Notes under the pieces: generated by a model
What the model was told of the DNA's origin: nothing
What the model saw: the letters and a program-made list of their open reading frames with translations, nothing else
Database searches by the model: none
In this document: positions 58,311-64,000 of the stretch, piece after piece
How the letters are laid out: the number at the start of each line of letters is the position of its first letter
Numbering within the stretch: the first letter of the stretch is position 1
From: Jaltomata sinuosa
Lineage: Eukaryota > Streptophyta > Magnoliopsida > Solanales > Solanaceae
Length of the DNA: 64,000 nucleotides
Assembly (NCBI GenBank): GCA_003996215.1
Contig: QJPP01007235.1
Coordinates: 1,674,001-1,738,000 of the forward strand
Direction: 5' to 3'
Program-made: the position numbers and the translations under genes

Positions 58311-58780
58311 TAAATGTGTAACTTTTGTAAATTTAAAGTTTCAAATCAAAACAAAGCAATACGTATCCAGGGATAACATTGTAAGCAAATCTTGTGTTAC
58401 ATGTATCCAAGATTAATTCATGTTAACATGTATCCCAATACTACTGCAACCTGCTATTTGAGATGTTGGTAACATGTATCCTTAACACTGTTACAATGTA
58501 TCCAAGCTTACAAACTTGTATCCAATATTAACATGTATCCAAGTATACCTATATCTATTTGCTGTTTAGATGGGTATCCTTAGATATTGGGAAGTATCCT
58601 TAACACTGTTATAATGTATCCAAGCTTATAATCTTGGATACAATGTTAACAGTGTATCCAAGTATACCTATTGTTGTTTGTTGTTTAAATGTGTATCTTT
58701 AGATATTTGAGATCTATTATTACATGTATCCTGTATAATGGAGTTACTTGCTAGTTTGATGTGTATCCAAGTAATTTTAA
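58250..58780. repeat. GTATCC-rich subrepeat array
   Basis: (A)TGTATCCAAG and close variants occur many times. A larger 118-bp period is clear: TAACACTGTTACAATGTATC (58483) and TAACACTGTTATAATGTATC (58601) start two long units that both contain TATCCAAGTATACCTAT, GCTGTTTAGATG-like words and TTAGATATT. No coding potential. Confidence 0.8.
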
Positions 58781-58827
58781 ATTGAAATTTGAATTCTCCA
58801 GTTGTTTGTGGAGATGAGGATACTGCA

Positions 58828-58976
58828 GATTTACTCCTCATTAATTGTAAATCTGTTATTTCCTTTTAAAGCGCTCTAATAGTAATAGATTTACAATTAA
58901 TGATTTACTCCTCATTAATTGTAAATATTTTATTTCCTTTTAAAGCGCCATAATAGAAACATATTTACCATTAATG
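58828..58976. repeat. Tandem duplication, period 74 bp
   Basis: GATTTACTCCTCATTAATTG occurs at 58828 and 58902, both followed by TTATTTCCTTTTAAAGCGC and a final ATTTAC(A/C)ATTAATGA. Each unit is itself partly an inverted repeat (TTAATTGTAAAT / ATTTACAATTAA). Confidence 0.9.
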
Positions 58977-59099
58977 AAGAGGTTATATGTATCCAGGATA
59001 CACAAAAATACAAAGGATACATGCCTTCCCTTTTTTAAACTACCGGGGAAAATGTAATATTTTAAAATAGTGGGATAAAACGTAATTAGGGACCAAACT

Positions 59100-59510
59100 A
59101 CTGTGTTTTATGTTGTTTACACTTGTTTTAAGTGCTTTTAAATTCAATAGCTTTTAAGTACTTTTGGAGTGTCTGAGTAAAATAAAAAAAATACATTTAA
59201 ACACTTACTTTTAAGCTAAAAGGCAAAAATAAGCCAAAAGTCATAAATTAGAATTCTTAACTTATGACTTTTGACTTAAATCAAAAGCTAGAAGCCCATC
59301 CAAACTCAGAAAATATAATGATAGAGCTCTAGATTAATTGCAGTTTATGAGCTCTATGTAACAATAATAACAACTTACTCAGTGTAGTTTTATAAGTAGA
59401 AGTTAAAAATAATAATATGTATACAGTCTTACCATTAATTTGAGAGAATTAAAGTGTTATTTTCGATATACCCTCGATTCAGATGTTAGTTTATGAGCTT
59501 AATGTAATTA
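59100..59510. repeat. AAGCCAAAAGTC-type element and a SINE-like unit
   Basis: 59110-59300 carries TTTTAAGTGCTTTTAAATTC, AAAAATAAGCCAAAAGTCAT and GAAGCCCATCCAAACTCAG, a decayed MITE type also present at 18305-18400 (GCATGTTTGGATTTGCTTAA). 59355-59490 (AATAACAACTTACTCAGTGT, ATACAGTCTTACCATTAATT, TCGATATACCCTCGATTCAG) is a plus-strand copy of the unit at 40150. Confidence 0.5.
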
Positions 59511-59788
59511 ATGATTTTTATAAATTATAAACATCGGCCAAAGATTATAGTGGTGTGTGACGTGTAAGCTTTTGTTTATTTCTATCAATGGTATATTGAC
59601 TCGACAGTCTATGAGAAGGATTATTTGGCATTGTTAAGCTTTTCGAAGTAAAATACATAACCCCCAAATTGAAAATAATTTAAAGTCAAAAGTTAAAGTG
59701 GGAGAAATAAAAAAATATTAGTGCTGCTGACTATAAAAGATAATACTACTAAAATAAAAACATAAAAATTAATTCTGCAAAGCTAAAT

Positions 59789-60422
59789 TTAGGGCGGTAA
59801 AATTAGCCCATCAAAACACGATCCGTCAATTTATTTAAATTTAGATTGATAATTGACTCATTTATTTAATAGCTTATCTTATTTCAGTTCGTAAAAATAA
59901 GGCTGATATGTAGCCAAATTAAAAAACAGTTTGCTGCACTAAAACTTCCGTCATGCGCAGGATTAGGGAAAAGGTCGGACCATATTATGCGCAGGATTCG
60001 GCAAAGGTTCGAACCACAAGGATTTATTGTACGCAACCTTACCTTACGTTTCTACAAGAGACTATTTTCACGATCTGATCAAATGACAATAACTTTATCA
60101 ATTACTCCAAGCTCCATGAGAAATCTTTTTAAAAATATTTTAATATTAAGTACTAAAAGAATTATAAAAAACAAACAAAAGAATTTAAACTTAGTAAAAA
60201 TTGAGTAAGTTGAGCTATGACTCGCTTTTTAACTCATTTTAGCCTAACTTATTTCAATCTAAGTAACTTTTTGAGCAATCAGTAACTCACTTATTTATTA
60301 ATTCAACCTATTTTGACCGCCCAAATAACTTTTGAACGGATTAATAATTTATTTATTTATTAACTCGTCTCATTTTAATCCGTTCAAATTCTGCCGAACC
60401 CACCCATTAATTTGAGACCCTA
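59789..60422. mobile_element. hAT-like MITE interrupted by a TS SINE
   Basis: The outer parts match 118-558: TAGGGCGGTAAAATTAGCCC at the left; GATATGTAGCCAAATTA; then, after the interruption, TGAGAAATCTTTTTAAAAAT, AAGTACTAAAAGAATTATAA and TTAGTAAAAATTGAGTAAG; and a decayed right end near CCCACCCATTAATTTGAGACCC. In the 118-558 copy the words on either side of the break are contiguous, which places the SINE insertion after the MITE. Diverged, so old. Confidence 0.6.
59935..60118 (-). mobile_element. TS-type SINE nested in the hAT-like MITE
   Basis: On the minus strand: GGAGCTTGGAGTAATTGATA, GTTATTGTCATTTGATCAG, TCTCTTGTAGAAACGTAAGG, CAATAAATCCTTGTGGTTCG and CCTTTGCCGAATCC. The promoter B-box part is deleted (ACGATCTGATC where the family has a GGCTCGAACCCGTGACC-like block). 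ATGCGCAGGATT is duplicated at 59954 and 59988, so part of the body is doubled. Confidence 0.7.
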
Positions 60423-60580
60423 ACTCAAAACCAAATAAATTAAACTAATTCTATTTGGCTAAGCAAGAAATTAAATTTGATATCTAAAAAGGTGCGTAAC
60501 CCTTTCATTTGTCTAATCAGTCACAAAAAGGTCAACCAATATATTGTGGTCATTTTTGAATTTCATTAAACTAGGTGTAC

Positions 60581-60588
60581 TATAAATA
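60581..60588 (+). promoter_or_regulatory. TATA box of the bHLH gene
   Basis: TATAAATA, about 235 bases before the ATG, predicting a leader of roughly 200 nt beginning near 60612. A W-box-like GGTCAACC followed by a CCAAT word lies just upstream (60531-60541). The leader is A-rich and CT-rich in alternation with no long upstream frame noticed. Confidence 0.7.
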
Positions 60589-60815
60589 GTCATATGCAGC
60601 GAAACGAAGTCATTTCATTTTTCTATTTTCTTTTTCCAACAAAAGAAGAGCCAAACAACAAAAGCAATCGAGTAAAAGCAAAGCAATTTCCAGAATAAGA
60701 ATCTATCTCTGTTCTACATTCACAATTTTTATACATATAGAAAAAACAAAAATCTCTCTTCTTTTTTCTTCTATTTTTTATTTTTTCGTTTTTCAATTTT
60801 ATCCTGAGAGTCGTC

Positions 60816-63800
60816 ATGGCAGAAGAATTTCAGCTAGGTAGAGGAAACTGGTGGGAATCATCAACCTCGGCATCATCATCATCAACAACAACATCATCGT
60901 CTAGGAATAAGTTTATTGATAGCGGAAATTCATCATGTACTACGCCTTCAGCATCATGTACTACCGTACTAAGCAGCATGGCGAGCAACTTTATTAATTG
61001 GCCGACAGAAATTCATGAAGACATAAAAGTTAGATCCGATAATAGTAGTTCGATGGTTTTCCAGGGCGCTGATTCCCACAAGTCTTACGCCTCCGAATCT
61101 GGTGGCGGAGGTGGAGGTGCGGGGCAAGGCGTTTTATCTGTTGATCCTAATTTGCAAATGATGGGGTTAGGCTTACCTTCTCAAGGACTTGATTGGAACC
61201 AACCTTTCTTGTAAGTAGTAGTATTATATATTTTGCAGCGTTAATGCTTTTTGCTGGTTGGTTTTACTATTTTTAAGGTGACTAAAATTATCTTGATTTT
61301 AAGATGTAGAATTTATGCCGAATCATCATTTAACAAGGCTACTAGGACTTGAGTATAGTTTGTCATAGATAGATTCGTGATTTAAATTTGATGAGTTCTG
61401 TCTAGAACTTTTAGTGTTGAACTCATATTCTACTCTTAAAGCTATGCATTTAGAACTTGATATTTATTGAAATTTTTGTGTTGGATGTCCGACCAAGATT
61501 AAATTGATGTTCCACTCAGTGGCAGTAGCCAAAAAGTTATATTGTATATATAAATATAATAAATGTTAAATTCTTTGATTTCATCGTCTACATACTTCTT
61601 TATTTTTTGTACTTCCTTAGTAAAATTTTTGGCTCCGTCACTCGTTCCACTCATCTTATATGAAGATTTAATTAGGTTTTCTATGCTATTTTCATATTTT
61701 TTTCTGCAGCAGGAGTGAAAAATCTGGGAGTGGTTTTCGTTCTATACTTCAAGAAGGGTTGAGTTCAAATGCAAATTATCAACAAGAAGGATCATGTCAT
61801 CATGAACAAGATCATAATAATTGGAGCACACAAAAATTATATCATGGGAATTCTGATGATTCTTCAGTGAATGATTATAATAAACAACTATTAAACCGGG
61901 GTATTAGTTCTTTAGATCATCAATCAACAGTATTTACTGGTCAGAATAATCTAGAAAATTCAGTACCTTATGGAAGTCCTTCAAATATGTTACAAGGTTT
62001 ATTAATTTCTGATACTCAACAGCAAGAATCCAATAATTTTACAAGTGTTAGTAGATCTTTATATTATAATCCTCCTTACAATAATAATCCAACAAATTGT
62101 GATGTTAATAATATTCCTCCAACATCAGTTGATGTAATGCCTACTTCTTCTTCATCTTCATCTTGGTCTAAATTTCCTCAATTTCTCCGAACATCGGATC
62201 CTCCAAAAGTACAGCAGCAGTGGCCGCTGCAACAGCCGCCACTGCCGCCTCACGGCCAGTTGTCGCAGTACTCTGGTGGCACTCCTTTTTGGAATGCCAC
62301 ATCAGCAGCCGCCGTGGACGATGTCCGATCAGGTTTCGTCCCTTCTTTGCATCCGCAGCTCCCCACCAACCCAACAGTTGATGAGAAACCAAAGGTAATT
62401 GAACTAATCTTTAATTTACTCCGAACTCCGTATCATTTTATGTGATTGTGTTTGATTGATCACGAAATATGTAATAAAAAAAAGAATGATTCTTGTCATA
62501 TATCCAAAGTCTCTTTAAAACTTCTTGTTTTAAACAGCTATAAAAGCATGCAATGAAGTAAAACAAAACATTTAAAATTAAGAGTTGTTTTTAATATACA
62601 ATTGTTCATTTTTTTAAAAATAGATTAAAAAGTAAATAATGTCTTATAAAATGTGGAAAACAAGGAGTGTACTACCTAAGTTTCAATTTATGTGTTATTG
62701 TTTTACTGAGCAATAAGTTTAAATAAAAAACAAGAACTTTCAAAACTTGTGGTAAAAAAAAAAGGCTTGGACAATTGTAAATCATCTTATTATGAAAAAA
62801 AATGAAAATGTTAAATTGTTCCGAATATAAAACGGTAGTAATATTTTTTAAGAAATAAATTAAAAAAGAAAGTATATCACATAAATTGTGACAAAACTAG
62901 GAGTAATAACTAAATCTCAATATGTTTGCTATGTGTAAATTTTGATTTTCTCCTCTTGCTAAATTCATACAAACATCTTATGCTACAGCATACAGGTGAA
63001 GTTAGGAATATAAGCACAATTATAACAAAGAAAAATAGCAGTGAAACTTCAAATAAGAGACCAAGGAATGAAACACCATCTCCATTGCCAGCTTTTAAGG
63101 TATTTAATTTGCATTAAGTTCTGGTTAAATTTTAACAACAAAATGGGACATCTAATTTATTTTTTTATTCGGTCAGAATAATAATATTAATCAGAATATG
63201 TTTCTTTGTTCTTGATTTTTTTTAAAAAAAAATTCAGGTGAGGAAAGAGAAAATGGGAGACAGAATCACTGCACTTCAACAATTAGTCTCACCTTTTGGA
63301 AAGGTAATTATCACTGCTACAAAATTACTATTTTTTCATTAAAATTTTTTACTTACAAATATTCAGTAATTATCTTCATAGATAGTTTGATTGAATCAGT
63401 GAAAAAATATAGTATTGTTTTTATACAGAAAAATTAGAAAGTTCTCCACTGTTTCTATTTTTTATCACGTGTTTTTCCAGCAAGCTGGTTCGATTGAAAA
63501 TGGATGGAAAATTCATGCCTTATAACACAAATTTTTCATTGATTCGTAGTGAGAAAAACCTCTATTTCTAGTAGAGTACAAAATTGCGCCTCAATATTTT
63601 TTCACTTTTAACAGAAAGATTACGATGAGCCCTCTTGAATTTAGCTTATTGAGAGTAGCTGATAAATATTAGCGTTATTTTTGTTTTTTTGTTAGTAAAA
63701 CTGATTTTATAAATAAGCAATCACATACTATTAGATAGAAATGATGAAATTCATAATAAATAATTGATATGTTCGATAAGAAATGTCGATAAGCAATTTT

Positions 63801-64000
63801 CCCATTAAAATGACTAATATATCATTCAATTTATTTACAATATTATAAACTTTACTTAAATATTCTTTATATTACTTAAAAGGACACTTTTTTCATACAT
63901 TAAATTTCTGTTTGTTCTTTTTATGTTTGCCCAGACTGATACAGCTTCTGTGCTTTCGGAAGCAATCGAGTACATAAAGTTCCTCCATGACCAAGTTAAT
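60816..64000 (+). CDS. bHLH transcription factor, bHLH112/bHLH123-like (3' end cut off)
   Basis: Visible exons: 60816-61210, 61713 (or 61710)-62394, 62989-63099, 63238-63303 and 63935-64000, running off the edge. All introns are GT-AG and the phases join without a stop, giving 440 (or 441) residues. The start MAEEFQLGRGNWWESS is typical of this clade. Known blocks follow: LQMMGLGLPSQGLDWNQ (113-129), GFRSILQEGLS, YGSPSNMLQGLL (218-229), SWSKFPQFLR (282-291), TPFWNA (322-327) and DEKPK (355-359). The DNA-binding end reads KRPRNETPSPLPAFK, VRKEKMGDRITALQQLVSPF and GKTDTASVLSEAIEYIKFLH. The basic part lacks the H-E-R triad of canonical E-box binders. Low-complexity Ser (21-29) and Gly (96-101) runs are present. 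Nuclear DNA-binding regulator; clade members act in stress and root development. Intron 1 and intron 2 carry MITEs. Confidence 0.94.
61517..61645. mobile_element. GGAGCC-type MITE in bHLH intron 1
   Basis: CAGTGGCAGTAGCCAAAAAG at the left faces TTTTTGGCTCCGTCACTCG at the right around an AT-rich core. Same type as 37817-37987. It lies well inside the intron and does not touch the splice sites. Confidence 0.6.
62672..62903. mobile_element. Stowaway MITE in bHLH intron 2 (232 bp)
   Basis: CTACCTAAGTTTCAATTTAT at the left and ATCACATAAATTGTGACAAA with CTAGGAG at the right, bounded by TA (62670-62671; 62904-62905). About 85 bases upstream of the exon 3 acceptor. Confidence 0.7.

Overview
The window is nuclear DNA of a flowering plant, very probably a Solanaceae species. 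The intergenic DNA is AT-rich and full of poly-A/T tracts, the two genes have GT-AG introns, and there are repeated copies of TS-type (tobacco) SINEs and other Solanaceae SINE and MITE families. The species cannot be named from the sequence alone. Family names marked as recalled come from memory of consensus sequences, not from a search.

Only two intact protein genes are supported. (1) A three-exon GH3 acyl-acid-amido synthetase on the minus strand (20350-22462; 613 residues), group II and closest in appearance to auxin-conjugating GH3.1/GH3.6-like enzymes. (2) A bHLH transcription factor of the bHLH112/bHLH123 type on the plus strand (60816 to beyond the right edge), of which five exons are visible. 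They lie about 38 kb apart and show no functional link beyond both belonging to families active in hormone or stress signalling.

Left flank (1-20.3 kb): a hAT-like MITE, a long fold-back, a possible mitochondrial insert (3.3 kb), a PIF/Harbinger-type MITE, a duplicated TS SINE cluster (8.8-9.4 kb), a G-box cluster, a decayed RNase H-like fragment, a 717-bp Mutator-like element with long terminal inverted repeats and a perfect 9-bp target duplication, a cluster of four SINE copies, and a Stowaway MITE.

Between the genes (22.6-60.5 kb): three tandem SINE units directly behind the GH3 core promoter, several PIF/Harbinger and Stowaway MITEs, a 52-bp minisatellite with an alternating two-unit pattern, a TS SINE, a nuclear fragment of mitochondrial ccmFC, a U6 snRNA pseudogene, tRNA-like SINE heads, a second long-TIR Mutator-like element, an orphan promoter-like GC island, a miniature CACTA element, and a decayed gene fragment followed by a GTATCC-rich subrepeat array. 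A hAT-like MITE interrupted by a TS SINE lies just upstream of the bHLH gene, and two more MITEs sit in its introns.

The window therefore records mainly transposition, organelle DNA transfer and local tandem duplication around two regulatory genes. I found no evidence for a new multigene system. The best leads are the two related long-TIR elements, the tandem SINE array abutting the GH3 promoter, the organelle insert, and the unusual tandem and nested SINE structures.
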